A stretch of 64,000 nt of DNA from NCBI GenBank assembly GCA_002721545.1, contig PBKR01000034.1, forward strand, positions 1 through 64,000, given 5' to 3'. The notes beneath the pieces were generated by a model that did not search any database, had not been told where the DNA came from, and saw only the letters and a program-made list of their open reading frames with translations. This document shows, one piece after another, positions 9,176 through 19,457 of the stretch (position 1 is the first letter of the stretch; each line of letters begins with the position of its first letter). The DNA is from Nitrosomonadaceae bacterium. Lineage in GTDB: Bacteria > Pseudomonadota > Gammaproteobacteria > Burkholderiales > Nitrosomonadaceae. The position numbers and the translations under genes are program-made.

Positions 9176-10969
9176 ATGCAGCAAATTCGAAATTTTTCTA
9201 TTATTGCACATATTGACCACGGCAAGTCTACTTTGGCTGATCGTATCATTCATTTATGTGGTGGTTTATCAGATCGTGAAATGGAAACGCAGGTATTAGA
9301 TTCGATGGATTTGGAACGTGAGCGTGGGATTACTATAAAAGCACAAACTGTCGCGCTTAAGTATATTTCAAGAGAAGGAAAGCCTTATCTTCTGAATTTA
9401 ATTGATACTCCCGGACATGTAGATTTCTCGTATGAAGTATCTCGATCTATCACTGCATGTGAAGGGGCGTTATTGATTGTAGATGCATCACAGGGTGTTG
9501 AGGCTCAGACTGTAGCAAATTGTTATACTGCAATTGATCAAGATATTGTGGTTTTACCTGCATTAAATAAAATTGATCTGCCTGCGGCGGAACCTGAGAG
9601 AGTTATTGAGGAGATTGAAGACATTATCGGCATCGATGCTAAAGATGCATTACGTGTTAGTGCTAAGACAGGAGAAGGTGTAGAGGATGTTCTAGAGGAG
9701 ATAATAAAAAAAATTCCCTCACCAAAGGGAGATCCTGCAGCACCATTGAAAGCCCTGATTATTGACTCATGGTTTGATAGTTATGTTGGGGTTGTTATGT
9801 TGGTAAGATTGATAGATGGGACTCTGAGGCCTAAAGACAGAATTTTATTAATGGCGAGTAGTACTGATTATTTATGTGAAGAAGTTGGTATATTCACTCC
9901 AAAATCAGAGAGTCGGGAATCCTTAAGTGCAGGAGAGGTTGGTTATATTATTTCTGGTATTAAAGAGCTTAAGTCTGCGCAGGTGGGTGATACTATTACC
10001 CTAGCAGAATGCCCTGCTGATAATCCATTAAATGGTTTTAAAGAGATTAAACCACAGGTATTTGCTGGATTGTATCCGATTGAGTCAAATCAGTATGAAT
10101 CTTTACGTGATGCACTGGAGAAATTAAACCTAAACGACTCTTCATTACAGTATGAACCCGAGACATCACAAGCTCTGGGTTTTGGTTTTCGTTGTGGATT
10201 TCTAGGCTTATTACATTTAGATATTGTGCAAGAGAGATTAGAACGAGAATATAAAATAGATCTTATAACAACTGCACCTACAGTAGCCTGTGAGATAGTT
10301 ATGCGTGACGGTACAGTAATAGAGATTGATAATCCATCTAGAATGCCAGAGCCTTCTAAAATAGAGGAAATACGGGAACCAATTATTGATGCAACTATTC
10401 TTGTTCCTCAGGAGTATGTTGGTGCTATTATTACTTTATGCATAGGTAAAAGAGGCATACAGAAAAATTTACAGTATATGGGCAGGCAGGTAATGCTTAC
10501 TTTTGAGCTACCTCTAAATGAAGTAGTTATGGATTTTTTCGATAAGCTTAAGTCTACAAGTCGTGGATATGCCTCGTTAGATTATGAATTTAAGGAATTT
10601 CGTTCAGCTGATTTAGTTAAATTAGACATACTTATTAATGGTGAAAGAATAGATGCATTGTCATTAATAGTCCATCGTAAAAATAGTCATTATCGTGGGC
10701 GAGAATTGGCACAAAAAATGCGTGGTTTGATTCCTCGGCAAATGTTTGATATTGCAGTTCAGGCAGCGATTGGGGCGCATATTATTGCAAGAGAAAGTAT
10801 TAAGGCATTGCGTAAAAATGTCCTTGCCAAGTGCTATGGTGGTGATATTAGTAGGAAGCGTAAATTACTAGAGAAACAAAAAGCCGGTAAAAAAAGAATG
10901 AAAAATGTGGGTAATGTACAAATTCCACAAGAAGCTTTTTTGGCAGTATTGAAGGTAGGTGATAAATAA
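9176..10969 (+). CDS. lepA: Elongation factor 4 (LepA), back-translocating GTPase
   Basis: Ribosomal GTPase acting on stalled or mistranslocated ribosomes. The G1 motif AHIDHGKST is at residues 11-19, followed by [10 protein letters not shown] (G2), DTPGHVDF (G3) and NKIDLP (G4). The LepA-specific C-terminal domain is recognisable from [16 protein letters not shown] near the end. The 597-residue length is typical. It begins a new unit after the 9085-9121 terminator and is followed by lepB 82 bases downstream, the classical lepA-lepB pair. Confidence 0.97.
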   Translation: MQQIRNFSIIAHIDHGKSTLADRIIHLCGGLSDREMETQVLDSMDLERERGITIKAQTVALKYISREGKPYLLNLIDTPGHVDFSYEVSRSITACEGALLIVDASQGVEAQTVANCYTAIDQDIVVLPALNKIDLPAAEPERVIEEIEDIIGIDAKDALRVSAKTGEGVEDVLEEIIKKIPSPKGDPAAPLKALIIDSWFDSYVGVVMLVRLIDGTLRPKDRILLMASSTDYLCEEVGIFTPKSESRESLSAGEVGYIISGIKELKSAQVGDTITLAECPADNPLNGFKEIKPQVFAGLYPIESNQYESLRDALEKLNLNDSSLQYEPETSQALGFGFRCGFLGLLHLDIVQERLEREYKIDLITTAPTVACEIVMRDGTVIEIDNPSRMPEPSKIEEIREPIIDATILVPQEYVGAIITLCIGKRGIQKNLQYMGRQVMLTFELPLNEVVMDFFDKLKSTSRGYASLDYEFKEFRSADLVKLDILINGERIDALSLIVHRKNSHYRGRELAQKMRGLIPRQMFDIAVQAAIGAHIIARESIKALRKNVLAKCYGGDISRKRKLLEKQKAGKKRMKNVGNVQIPQEAFLAVLKVGDK

Positions 10970-11051
10970 GGAAAAATTTAAAGATTAAGTAAGCAAATAA
11001 GTATGTAGTTTTCTTTTGTAGTCTATTAGATATTATTTAACAAGGAACGAA

Positions 11052-11855
11052 ATGAATTTTCCTCTTATTATGTTGATCTTGTTGACAATTACTGGGGGTA
11101 TTTGGCTGTGTGATTATTTTATATTACGACATAATCGTAGAAAAGAGGATGAGGAGCCATGGTGGATAGAATACCCTAAAAGTTTTTTTCCAGTAATTTT
11201 TATTGTATTTTGTCTTAGATCTTTTTTGGTTGAGCCTTTTAAGATCCCATCAGGCTCAATGATTCCAACCTTGTTAGTGGGAGATTTCATCCTCGTTAAT
11301 AAATATACCTATGGTATCCGGCTGCCTGTTATTAATCATAAAGTGTTTGATATAAATATACCAGAGCGTGGTGATGTAATGGTCTTTCGATATCCAGAGA
11401 ATCCATCAAAGGACTATATTAAACGTATAGTAGGGCTCCCTGGGGATTTAATAACATATCGTAATAAACAATTGACTATTAATGGCATCTCAGTGAATAT
11501 GAGACCAATAGGTGAATATACTTATGTTGAGTCAGGTATAAACTATGTATATAGCCAAGGATATGTGGAGTCAATGAATGGGAAGAATCATACTATAATT
11601 GTTAGCCCAGAAATGCCTAGTGTACAGCTTTCGGGTGTTCGTCAGTTTCCATCGTATGAAAATTGTACTTATAGCCACTCTGGCTTTACCTGTAAAGTGC
11701 CTACTGGAAGCTATTTCACAATGGGAGACAATCGTGATAGTAGTAGTGATAGTCGCTATTGGGGCTTTGTTCCTGAGCGTAATATAGTTGGTCAAGCATT
11801 TATGGTTTGGTGGAACTTTAGCGATCTAAGTCGCATTGGATTATCTATCAAATAA
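11052..11855 (+). CDS. lepB: Signal peptidase I
   Basis: Inner-membrane Ser/Lys protease that removes signal peptides from secreted preproteins. Two hydrophobic segments (about 4-24 and 46-60) anchor it. The catalytic serine is S69 in PSGSMIPTL and the general-base lysine is K124 in DYIKRIVGLPGD. Box E, GDNRDSSSDSRYWG, is intact near the C-terminus. The length of 267 residues is normal for betaproteobacteria. An AAGGA ribosome-binding site precedes the ATG. The downstream gap to rnc may hold the remains of a small gene (11881-11946). Confidence 0.95.
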   Translation: MNFPLIMLILLTITGGIWLCDYFILRHNRRKEDEEPWWIEYPKSFFPVIFIVFCLRSFLVEPFKIPSGSMIPTLLVGDFILVNKYTYGIRLPVINHKVFDINIPERGDVMVFRYPENPSKDYIKRIVGLPGDLITYRNKQLTINGISVNMRPIGEYTYVESGINYVYSQGYVESMNGKNHTIIVSPEMPSVQLSGVRQFPSYENCTYSHSGFTCKVPTGSYFTMGDNRDSSSDSRYWGFVPERNIVGQAFMVWWNFSDLSRIGLSIK

Positions 11856-11880
11856 CTAAGAATAAGTCTTAGAGAATATT

Positions 11881-11946
11881 ATGTGGAGATGCGTGAGGTA
11901 TAAAAAAAGCGTGGGTTTATTAACCGTAATCTTTTTTACTCACTAA
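11881..11946 (+). pseudogene. Possible remnant of the small membrane protein gene between lepB and rnc
   Basis: In many betaproteobacteria a roughly 120-residue membrane protein (DUF4845 family) lies between lepB and rnc. Here a 217-base gap contains only a 21-codon ORF whose product has a basic start (RYKK) and a hydrophobic run (SVGLLTVIFF), like the N-terminus of those proteins, and it then meets two stops. This may be the decayed gene or a chance ORF. I cannot align the rest of the gap to the family. Confidence 0.25.
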
Positions 11947-12072
11947 TAAATAGTATTAAGTATTTCTTGTTCAGTTAGAACGCTATTATTTATAAATATT
12001 TCATTGTGTGTAGATTGTAATGAGACTAGCGAAATAATAATTGGTAGTAACCATATAAAACCCTATTAGTAA

Positions 12073-12744
12073 ATGGACAGTAACGAACTTTGTCAAAGAA
12101 TTGGTTATAACTTTAATAATCCTGAATATTTATATCAGGCATTGACTCACCGTAGTTATAGCCATTCACATAATGAACGTCTTGAATTTCTTGGTGATAG
12201 CATTCTTAATTGTGCAGTAGCAGGGTTGGTATTTAGGACTTTCTCAAATCTTCCTGAAGGGCATTTAACTAGATTGCGTGCTAATTTAGTTAATCAGGAA
12301 GCACTATTTAAATTGGCAAAAACGCTTGATTTGGGAAATTATATTAAGCTTGGAGAAGGAGAGCGTAAAAGTGGTGGGTGTAATCGCCCCTCAATTCTTG
12401 CAGATGCTCTAGAAGCTATTTTGGGTGCAGTATATTTAGATGGGGGGTTTGTAAGAGCTGAGGAGATTATTATCACTCTTTTTACTCCTCTACTCCCAAG
12501 ATTCTATGAACAAAATTCTGGTAAAGACCCTAAAACGATTCTACAGGAATATTTACAGAGTCATAAAATAATGTTGCCTCAGTATTCTGTTGTTGTTACT
12601 ACAGGGGAGGCTCATCAGAAAACATTTTGTGTAGAGTGTGTTATTACTAAGCTTAGGATTTGTGCTATAGGAGAAGGATCAAGTCGTCGTAGTGCAGAGC
12701 AAGAAGCAGCAAAAAAAGCCTATGAGCAGATAAATCAGAAATGA
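12073..12744 (+). CDS. rnc: Ribonuclease III
   Basis: Double-strand-specific endoribonuclease for rRNA and mRNA processing. The signature ERLEFLGDSIL is at residues 35-45 with metal ligands E38 and D42. The second cluster, LADALEAILGAVYLDGG, supplies D111 and E114. A C-terminal double-stranded RNA-binding domain spans about 152-222, with the usual GEGSSRRSAEQEAAKKAYE ending. The length of 223 residues is typical. No good ribosome-binding site is seen before the ATG at 12073, but the N-terminus fits the family. It precedes era as in most proteobacteria. Confidence 0.95.
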   Translation: MDSNELCQRIGYNFNNPEYLYQALTHRSYSHSHNERLEFLGDSILNCAVAGLVFRTFSNLPEGHLTRLRANLVNQEALFKLAKTLDLGNYIKLGEGERKSGGCNRPSILADALEAILGAVYLDGGFVRAEEIIITLFTPLLPRFYEQNSGKDPKTILQEYLQSHKIMLPQYSVVVTTGEAHQKTFCVECVITKLRICAIGEGSSRRSAEQEAAKKAYEQINQK

Positions 12745-12806
12745 AAATTTCCTTTTTATTTCCTATATCTGGGTTGCTAATACTTGATTAACTATATTTT
12801 GAGATA

Positions 12807-13697
12807 ATGGTTACTAGAAATTTTCATACTGGATATATTGCTATTATTGGGCGCCCTAATGTTGGTAAATCAACACTATTAAATTGTTTAGTTCGTAAGA
12901 ATATTAGCATTACTTCAAGAAAGGCACAGACGACAAGGCATCGTATTAATGGAATTTTAACTGATGATCAATCACAGTTTATTTTTGTCGATACACCTGG
13001 CTTTCAGATACAGCATATGAACCGTTTAAATAGTGTAATGAACCGCAATGTTACACAAAGTATGTATGGTGTAGATATAATAATATTTATGATAGAAGCC
13101 TTGTGTTTTGATAAAAGGGATGAGCAAATTCTGAAATTTCTGCCTGTTGAAAAACCAATAATTCTTGTTATTAATAAGATTGACCGTATATCAGATAAAT
13201 CAAAACTTCTCCCATTCCTTGAAAGTATTTCTAAAATATTCTCTTTTTCTGCGATGATTCCTATAAGTGCTGAACATGGAACACAGACTCAAGATCTGAT
13301 ACAAGAAATTCGCCTTCATTTACCAGAAGGCTTGCCTCTATTTAGCGGCGAGAAAGTGACAGATCGTAGCGAGAGTTTTCTTGCAGCAGAGTTAATACGG
13401 GAGAAATTATTTCGTTTAATGTGGGATGAAATACCTTATTCTACAAGCGTTATTATAGATAAATTTATAAATGAAAGTGGGTTGCGGAAAATTTATGCCT
13501 CTATTATTGTGGATAGAGTGAACCAAAAAGCTATGGTCATAGGTAAGGATGGTAGAGAGCTTAAGCTAATTGCTTCTCAGTCCCGTATAGATATGGAGAA
13601 ATTATTTGGTAGTAAGGTATACCTTGAAGTTTGGGTAAAGGTAAAGAATGGGTGGGCTGATGATTTGCATACATTAAAGACTTTAGGCTATGAATAA
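12807..13697 (+). CDS. era: GTPase Era
   Basis: GTPase required for 30S ribosome assembly that binds the 3' end of 16S rRNA. The G1 motif GRPNVGKS is at residues 15-22, followed by TTRH (G2), DTPGF (G3) and NKID (G4). The C-terminal KH domain contains [21 protein letters not shown], including the RNA-binding GKDG-type loop. The length of 296 residues is normal. It lies 62 bases after rnc in the standard rnc-era-recO order. Confidence 0.96.
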   Translation: MVTRNFHTGYIAIIGRPNVGKSTLLNCLVRKNISITSRKAQTTRHRINGILTDDQSQFIFVDTPGFQIQHMNRLNSVMNRNVTQSMYGVDIIIFMIEALCFDKRDEQILKFLPVEKPIILVINKIDRISDKSKLLPFLESISKIFSFSAMIPISAEHGTQTQDLIQEIRLHLPEGLPLFSGEKVTDRSESFLAAELIREKLFRLMWDEIPYSTSVIIDKFINESGLRKIYASIIVDRVNQKAMVIGKDGRELKLIASQSRIDMEKLFGSKVYLEVWVKVKNGWADDLHTLKTLGYE

Positions 13698-13746
13698 ATT
13701 GATAAAAACTTAATTAACACCAAGATAATTTTTAGAAAGTAAATTA

Positions 13747-14466
13747 ATGACAGTTGATAAGCTGCGACAAGATGCACAACCTGCTTTTGTGCTGCATACA
13801 TACCCTTATCTAGAGACTAGCCTTCTAGTAGAGACCTTTACTCGAAATTTAGGGAGGGTGCCATTAGTAGCGAAAGGGGCAAAACGACCTAAATCAGCGC
13901 TTAGAGGGTTACTAGTGGCGTTTCAACCGTTACATCTAACTTGGTCAGGAAAGTCTGAATTAAGAACGCTTCATAAGGCAGAATGGCAGAGTGGGCAGCA
14001 GCCCTTGCAGGGTATGGCCCTAATCTGTGGCTTTTATTTAAATGAGTTACTAATAAGATTGCTTCATCGTGATGATCCCCACAAACGCCTATTTGATTAC
14101 TACCAAGAGACTTTGTCTGCGTTAAATGCACAGCAAGATTACTTTCCTATTTTGCGTCATTTCGAGAAATGTATGCTGGTAGAACTAGGTTATGCTTTAG
14201 TGCTTAATGAAGATGTAGCATCTGGTAAGCCAATAAACTTAGATGAAAATTATTACTACGAAATTGAGCGGGGTCCAATAAGGGCAAATGGGAACGATAA
14301 TAGCCCTTATCCACAATTACGTGGAAAAACTCTGCTAGACATGGAAAGAAACGATTATTCTGATATCGTTACTCGGAAGCAAAGTAAAATACTCATGCGC
14401 TATATATTTAGGCATTATCTTGGTGAGCAGCCACTATATAGCCGGCAATTATTAAGGATTATGTAG
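13747..14466 (+). CDS. recO: DNA repair protein RecO
   Basis: RecO helps load RecA onto SSB-coated single strands in the RecFOR pathway and anneals complementary strands. The N-terminal OB-fold shows [20 protein letters not shown] and [19 protein letters not shown], followed by the helical domain. The zinc-finger cysteines seen in some bacterial RecO proteins are absent, as in many proteobacteria. The length is 239 residues. It ends five bases before pdxJ, so the two are probably cotranscribed. Its codon use looks slightly richer in G+C than its neighbours, but not enough to suggest transfer. Confidence 0.9.
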   Translation: MTVDKLRQDAQPAFVLHTYPYLETSLLVETFTRNLGRVPLVAKGAKRPKSALRGLLVAFQPLHLTWSGKSELRTLHKAEWQSGQQPLQGMALICGFYLNELLIRLLHRDDPHKRLFDYYQETLSALNAQQDYFPILRHFEKCMLVELGYALVLNEDVASGKPINLDENYYYEIERGPIRANGNDNSPYPQLRGKTLLDMERNDYSDIVTRKQSKILMRYIFRHYLGEQPLYSRQLLRIM

Positions 14467-14471
14467 AAATA

Positions 14472-15194
14472 ATGATTAAGTTGGGTGTAAATATTGACCA
14501 TGTTGCAACCTTACGGCAAGTTAGAGGGACAATGTATCCGCATCCACTTGACGTTGCCTTGATTGCTGAATTGGCCGGGGCAGATTCAATTACACTGCAC
14601 TTACGCGAAGATAGGCGCCATATTCAAGACTATGATGTAAAGATTTTACGTGAACGTATTACGACTAGGATGAATCTAGAGAGTGCTGTGACTAATGAAA
14701 TGATTGATTTTTCTTTAGAGATGAAGCCAGAGGATGTTTGCTTTGTACCAGAAAAGCGAGAAGAATTGACTACCGAAGGAGGATTGGATGTTATAGAGCA
14801 TTTTGAGCAGGTAAAATATGCTTGTAGCAGGCTATCTGAGGCTGGTATTCGAGTCTCATTATTTATTGATGCCGATCATGAACAGATTAACGCAGCAGTT
14901 CAGGCCAGAGCCTCAGTAATTGAAATTCATACAGGACATTATGCAGATGCCTTAACTATAGAAGAGCAACAAGATAAATTACGACAGATTAGATCTGCTG
15001 TAAAACATGGAATTGATCAGGGTTTGCAGGTTAATGCAGGTCATGGATTAAATTATAATAATGTGCAATTTATAGCTGAAATACCTAATATTTCTGAATT
15101 AAATATTGGACACTCTATTGTTGCTCGTGCTTTATTTGTTGGTTTTGAGCAGGCAGTTAAAGAGATGAAGAAATTAATTCTAGGAAAAAAATAA
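14472..15194 (+). CDS. pdxJ: Pyridoxine 5'-phosphate synthase
   Basis: Condenses 3-amino-2-oxopropyl phosphate with deoxyxylulose 5-phosphate to make pyridoxine 5'-phosphate. A TIM barrel of 240 residues opens [16 protein letters not shown], and includes [33 protein letters not shown] and [12 protein letters not shown], the substrate- and phosphate-binding loops. It follows recO by five bases and overlaps acpS by one base (TAATG). The pdxJ-acpS pairing is conserved in proteobacteria. Confidence 0.97.
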   Translation: MIKLGVNIDHVATLRQVRGTMYPHPLDVALIAELAGADSITLHLREDRRHIQDYDVKILRERITTRMNLESAVTNEMIDFSLEMKPEDVCFVPEKREELTTEGGLDVIEHFEQVKYACSRLSEAGIRVSLFIDADHEQINAAVQARASVIEIHTGHYADALTIEEQQDKLRQIRSAVKHGIDQGLQVNAGHGLNYNNVQFIAEIPNISELNIGHSIVARALFVGFEQAVKEMKKLILGKK

Positions 15195-15571
15195 TGATAT
15201 ATGGGATTGGGACAGATCTTGTTGAACCCTCACGTATCGCACGATTATTGGATAGATATGGTGAGCGCTTTGCTAGGCGTATTTTAACAAAGAATGAGTG
15301 GGATGAATTTATACAGAGTGGTAAAAAAGAAATATTTCTAGCTAAGCGTTTTGCAGCTAAGGAAGCTTTTTCTAAAGCAATGGGAACTGGATTGCGCTAC
15401 CCTGTTAGTTTGGGAAATATTAGAGTTGCTCATGATTCTATGGGTAAGCCTTATTATGATTTTCATCCTGAATTGGGTATGTTAATTAAGAATGAAGGGA
15501 TTATTAGACATCATCTTTCGATGAGTGATGAGATAAATCTAGCTTGTGCTTTTGTGATTTTGGAAAAATAA
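15194..15571 (+). CDS. acpS: Holo-[acyl-carrier-protein] synthase
   Basis: Transfers 4'-phosphopantetheine from CoA to the serine of acyl carrier protein. The two conserved magnesium-binding regions are present: GTDLVEPSRI with D8 and RFAAKEAFSKAMGTG with E57. The length of 125 residues matches the family. The ATG overlaps the pdxJ stop by one base, and its own stop overlaps the nagZ ATG by one base, so translation of the three genes is probably coupled. Confidence 0.95.
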   Translation: MIYGIGTDLVEPSRIARLLDRYGERFARRILTKNEWDEFIQSGKKEIFLAKRFAAKEAFSKAMGTGLRYPVSLGNIRVAHDSMGKPYYDFHPELGMLIKNEGIIRHHLSMSDEINLACAFVILEK

Positions 15572-16605
15572 TGGCACTTGGTCCAGTTATGTTTGATATT
15601 GTAGGTACTGAGCTTACGATAGATGATAAAAGAAAGCTTCTGCACCCTATGGCGGGAGGAGTAATTTTATTTACACGTAATTTTTCTTCGCTTAATCAAC
15701 TAACAGAATTAACTACTGAGATTCATTCTTTAAGATCTCCTTCTTTATTGATTGCAGTTGACCATGAGGGCGGAAAAGTTCAACGATTCCAAAATGATTT
15801 TACTAAACTACCTGCTATGTGTGAGTTAGGAAAAATTTGGGATGAATTTCCTGACAGGGCGTCTTACTTAGCGCAGTTAACAGGCTACGTACTTGCAGCA
15901 GAATTGCGAGCTGGTGGTGTAGATCTAAGTTTTACACCTGTTCTTGACATAGATCATGGCCATAGCGACATAATAGGGAGCCGTGCATTTCATCGTAAAC
16001 CAAAAGCTGTGTGGGAGCTGGCTCATAGCCTAATGCAGGGTTTGAAACTAGGTGGTATGGAAGCAATTGGAAAGCACTTTCCTGGTCATGGTTATATACA
16101 AGAAGATTCTCATATTGAAATACCAGTAGATAATCGTAGTTATACAGATATAGAGACTGATGATTTGATCCCATTCCAGAAGATGATTAATTATGGTCTT
16201 GCTGGTATTATGCCAGCGCATGTTATATATCCTAAAATTGATTTACAGCCTGCTGGATTTTCAGCCGTATGGTTACAAGAAATATTACGTGGTCAGCTTG
16301 GATTTGAAGGCTGTATTTTTAGTGATGACTTGAGTATGAAAGGTGCTACAGTTGCTGGAGATATTGTACAGCGTGCTGAAATTGCGTTTAATGCAGGATG
16401 TGATATGGTATTAGTATGTAATGATTATTCTGCAACAGATAAATTATTGTCAGAATTGCAATGGAATATGCCAGTTGCTAGTCATATTCGCTTAGATTGT
16501 ATGCGAGCAAAGCCTAATCCTGATACAGTAGATAAATTGTATAAGAATGCAGGATTCATCAAGGCGGTTCATGAGGTTAAGAGTATCGGCACCAGTAAAA
16601 AATAA
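15571..16605 (+). CDS. nagZ: Beta-N-acetylhexosaminidase
   Basis: Family 3 glycoside hydrolase that removes GlcNAc from anhydro-muropeptides during wall recycling in the cytoplasm. DHEGGKVQRF lies at 64-73, the loop KHFPGHG with the catalytic histidine region at 168-174, and the nucleophile motif SDDLSMKGA at 251-259. Starting at the ATG that overlaps the acpS stop (TAATG) gives 344 residues and the family-like start MALGPVMFDI. An upstream in-frame start at 15544 lies inside acpS and was rejected. No clear terminator follows. Confidence 0.94.
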   Translation: MALGPVMFDIVGTELTIDDKRKLLHPMAGGVILFTRNFSSLNQLTELTTEIHSLRSPSLLIAVDHEGGKVQRFQNDFTKLPAMCELGKIWDEFPDRASYLAQLTGYVLAAELRAGGVDLSFTPVLDIDHGHSDIIGSRAFHRKPKAVWELAHSLMQGLKLGGMEAIGKHFPGHGYIQEDSHIEIPVDNRSYTDIETDDLIPFQKMINYGLAGIMPAHVIYPKIDLQPAGFSAVWLQEILRGQLGFEGCIFSDDLSMKGATVAGDIVQRAEIAFNAGCDMVLVCNDYSATDKLLSELQWNMPVASHIRLDCMRAKPNPDTVDKLYKNAGFIKAVHEVKSIGTSKK

Positions 16606-16745
16606 TTATAGTTATTATTAAATTTTTCTAATGACTAGATTATTTAAATAAATGAGATACTTATTATTTTTGGCTTAGTTGGTACTTAATTGCTGCGCTA
16701 TATTTTAATTTATTTCATAGTGCTAAGTAATTTCTATGTGACAAC

Positions 16746-16973
16746 TTATCTTTTTTTTATATAGAATATGAATTCTTTACTAGTTTCTGAGAGAGAAAGT
16801 AAGACATTCCCAGTTTGATCAGAAAAAACCTGAAAATCAATAGCTGAGCCAGGGTCAGTAGCTAGTATTTTAAGTATTTGTCCTGAAGTCATATCAGCTA
16901 AATATTTTTTTGAACGAAGAATGGGAAGAGGGCAATTAAGGCCCCGTACATCAAGTTCTTTATCAAAATTCAT
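16746..16973 (-). CDS. TusA-family sulfur carrier protein
   Basis: A 75-residue protein of the SirA/TusA/YeeD fold. The defining CPxP motif is CPLP at residues 14-17, preceded by DVRGLNC, with the persulfide-carrying cysteine C14. These proteins relay sulfur to tRNA thiolation or other sulfur pathways. It stands alone, convergent with nagZ and transcribed away from argJ. No TusBCDE partners are visible here, so its exact sulfur route is unknown. Confidence 0.88.
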   Translation of the reverse strand: MNFDKELDVRGLNCPLPILRSKKYLADMTSGQILKILATDPGSAIDFQVFSDQTGNVLLSLSETSKEFIFYIKKR

Positions 16974-17113
16974 ATTTTTCTCTTGAAATGTAATTACTAA
17001 TAATTTGCAGATTATAAAACTATCGTTAGTAAAGAATCTAGTAGATATGAATAAATTATAAGATATGAGTTACGATAGAGTAATTAATAATAAAATATTT
17101 AGATTTAATAACT

Positions 17114-18376
17114 ATGTCAGCTAATCCATCATTTGATATTTTAGGTGAATTATTGCCAATTAAGGGTGTGTCTCTTGGTGTTGCTGAAGCAGGAATTCGG
17201 CAGTCTAATCATAAAGATTTATTATTAATTGCTCTAGATGAGAATATTAGAATTGAAGTAGTATTTACACAAAATAAATTTTGTGCTGCGCCAGTAATAA
17301 TATCTAAAGAACATATAATTAAGAGAAATAAAGGGGGTTCTCCAGTAGCGTCAAAAATAGATTTTATTCGCGCCTTAATTATCAATACTGGCAGTGCTAA
17401 TGCTGGAACAGGTGAAAAAGGAATCAAGGATACTCGATTAGTTTGTGCTGAGCTAGCTCGGTTGTTAAAGTGTGATGTCAGTCAGATTTTACCATTTTCT
17501 ACTGGAGTAATTATGGAACCATTACCAGTAGAAAAGATTATTCAAAGTTTACCAATAGTAGTAGCTAATCTTAGTCCAGACAATTGGTATTCAGCAGCAG
17601 AAACAATTCTAACTACAGATATTGTACCTAAAGCAGTTTCTAAGAAGATTTTACTTGGTGATTCAGTAATTACTATTACAGGGATTGCAAAAGGGTCAGG
17701 TATGATCCGTCCAAATATGGCAACTATGTTGAGTTATTTGGCTACTGATGCGGCAATTAGTCAGGCACTTCTTAGAAAGATGATAAATAATGTAGTAGAT
17801 AACTCATTTAATCGAATTACTGTAGATGGTGATACCTCAACTAATGACTCTTTTGTTTTAATTGCTACAGGAAGGGCTGATAATCAAGAGATTCTTGATG
17901 ATACAAGTATAGAATATATTGAACTACAAAATGCTATAACAGAAGTAGCTGTACATCTAGCAAAAGGAATTGTTAAAGATGGTGAAGGGGCAACAAAATT
18001 TATTACAATCAGAGTTGAGGGCGGAAAGGATATGGATGAATGCACTAGAGTCGCATATGCTATTGCACATTCACCACTGGTTAAGACTGCATTCTTTGCA
18101 TCTGATCCAAATTTGGGGAGAATAATTGCGGCTATTGGTAATGCAGAGATACAAGACCTTAACGTATATGACCTACAATTCTATCTGGATGATTTATTAG
18201 TGTTCGAGAATGGCAGAGTATCGGAGAATTATAGTGAGAAAGATGGAAGTAATGTTATGAATAAACCAGAGATTACTATACGTGTCTTATTTAAAAGGGG
18301 GGAAAGTTCTACCACTGTATGGACCTGTGATCTTTCTTATGATTATATAAAAATAAATTCAGATTATCGTAGCTGA
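17114..18376 (+). CDS. argJ: Bifunctional ornithine acetyltransferase / N-acetylglutamate synthase
   Basis: Recycles the acetyl group from N-acetylornithine to glutamate in arginine synthesis. The proenzyme is self-cleaved before T204 in GMIRPNMATML (T204 becomes the N-terminal nucleophile of the beta chain). The oxyanion-hole STG at 129-131 lies upstream. The NTGSANAGTG segment and the ending TCDLSYDYIKINSDYRS are characteristic. The 420-residue length is slightly longer than usual because of an insertion of about 10 residues before the last strands (near VSENYSEKDGSN). No other arg genes are adjacent. Confidence 0.95.
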   Translation: MSANPSFDILGELLPIKGVSLGVAEAGIRQSNHKDLLLIALDENIRIEVVFTQNKFCAAPVIISKEHIIKRNKGGSPVASKIDFIRALIINTGSANAGTGEKGIKDTRLVCAELARLLKCDVSQILPFSTGVIMEPLPVEKIIQSLPIVVANLSPDNWYSAAETILTTDIVPKAVSKKILLGDSVITITGIAKGSGMIRPNMATMLSYLATDAAISQALLRKMINNVVDNSFNRITVDGDTSTNDSFVLIATGRADNQEILDDTSIEYIELQNAITEVAVHLAKGIVKDGEGATKFITIRVEGGKDMDECTRVAYAIAHSPLVKTAFFASDPNLGRIIAAIGNAEIQDLNVYDLQFYLDDLLVFENGRVSENYSEKDGSNVMNKPEITIRVLFKRGESSTTVWTCDLSYDYIKINSDYRS

Positions 18377-18444
18377 TTTTTTAAATATAAATGAAGCTAG
18401 AAAAATATTTATACCAATAAACTATATTTCTACTTACTTACTGT

Positions 18445-19380
18445 ATGTCTATCCCCATTATTGAAGTAGTCGTTGCGATTATAGCTAGATCTGATGGGGG
18501 TCTTCTTTTAACTCGCAGGCCTAAAGGAAAGATATACGAGGGGTATTGGGAATTCCCCGGTGGCAAAATAGAGCCTGGCGAGTCTCGTTTATCTGCATTG
18601 AATCGTGAGATGATGGAAGAATTGGGTATACAAATAGAGCTTGCTTATCCGTGGGTTACTCGAGTTCACACTTATTCCCATCAAACTGTACGACTGTTTT
18701 TTTATAGGGTAGAAAAATGGTATGGTCATCCATATGCACATGAAGGTCAAGATTTAAGTTGGCAGATGGCAGATAATATTAGAGTTTCACCTATGTTGCC
18801 TACTAGTGTATCTATATTAAAGGCGCTTAGTTTGCCCTCCGTATATCAAATTACAAATGCTGCTGAATTAGGTGTAAAAGGCGCATTAAATGCATTAGAA
18901 AATTTATTTAAACGAGGAATAAAGATAATACAGATACGTGAGCCGGCAATGAAAAAAAGTGAGTTACGCTTATTTGCGTATCAAGTGGTTGAGATTGCAC
19001 ATTCTTATGATGTGAAGGTTTTAATGAATGGAGATGCAAGGCTATCTAGAGAATTTGGAATGGATGGAATTCATTTAACTTCAGTTGAACTAATGGCGGC
19101 CACTAGTCGCCCAGAGGCTAATTTATGTGGAGCATCATGCCATAATACGGAGGAGCTTTTTCAAGCTGATCGTTTGAATATCGACTTTGTAGTGTTGGGG
19201 CCAGTATCACCAACATTAAGCCATCCAGAGGTCGTTCCGATTGGTTGGAGAAGATTCTCTATTCTCATACGTGATTTTTCCCTTCCAGTCTATGCTCTTG
19301 GGGGAATGTGGTTAGAAGATCTTACTATAGCTTGGGAGCATGGTGGACATGGGGTAGCCATGATGCGAGGTCGCAAATAA
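18445..19380 (+). CDS. Nudix hydrolase fused to a thiamine-phosphate-synthase-like domain
   Basis: Residues 1-130 are a MutT-type Nudix domain with a perfect Nudix box from G40 to G61 (GX5EX7REX2EEXG), preceded by WEFPGG. Such domains hydrolyse oxidised dNTPs such as 8-oxo-dGTP. From about residue 133 there is a ThiE/TenI-like barrel: YQITN, IIQIREPAMKKSELR, VLMNGDARLSREFGMDGIHLTS, GASCHN, FVVLGPVSPTLSHP and PVYALGGM. The fusion is known in proteobacteria. Whether the second domain makes thiamine phosphate is unclear: the fingerprint is partial, with VLMNGD in place of LIINDR. Confidence 0.88.
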   Translation: MSIPIIEVVVAIIARSDGGLLLTRRPKGKIYEGYWEFPGGKIEPGESRLSALNREMMEELGIQIELAYPWVTRVHTYSHQTVRLFFYRVEKWYGHPYAHEGQDLSWQMADNIRVSPMLPTSVSILKALSLPSVYQITNAAELGVKGALNALENLFKRGIKIIQIREPAMKKSELRLFAYQVVEIAHSYDVKVLMNGDARLSREFGMDGIHLTSVELMAATSRPEANLCGASCHNTEELFQADRLNIDFVVLGPVSPTLSHPEVVPIGWRRFSILIRDFSLPVYALGGMWLEDLTIAWEHGGHGVAMMRGRK

Positions 19381-19457
19381 ATATTTTGTATTGAAAAATA
19401 AATTTAACCAAGTATTTAATATAATCTATTTTTAGGAACGAGCCTATTTATTATTGA

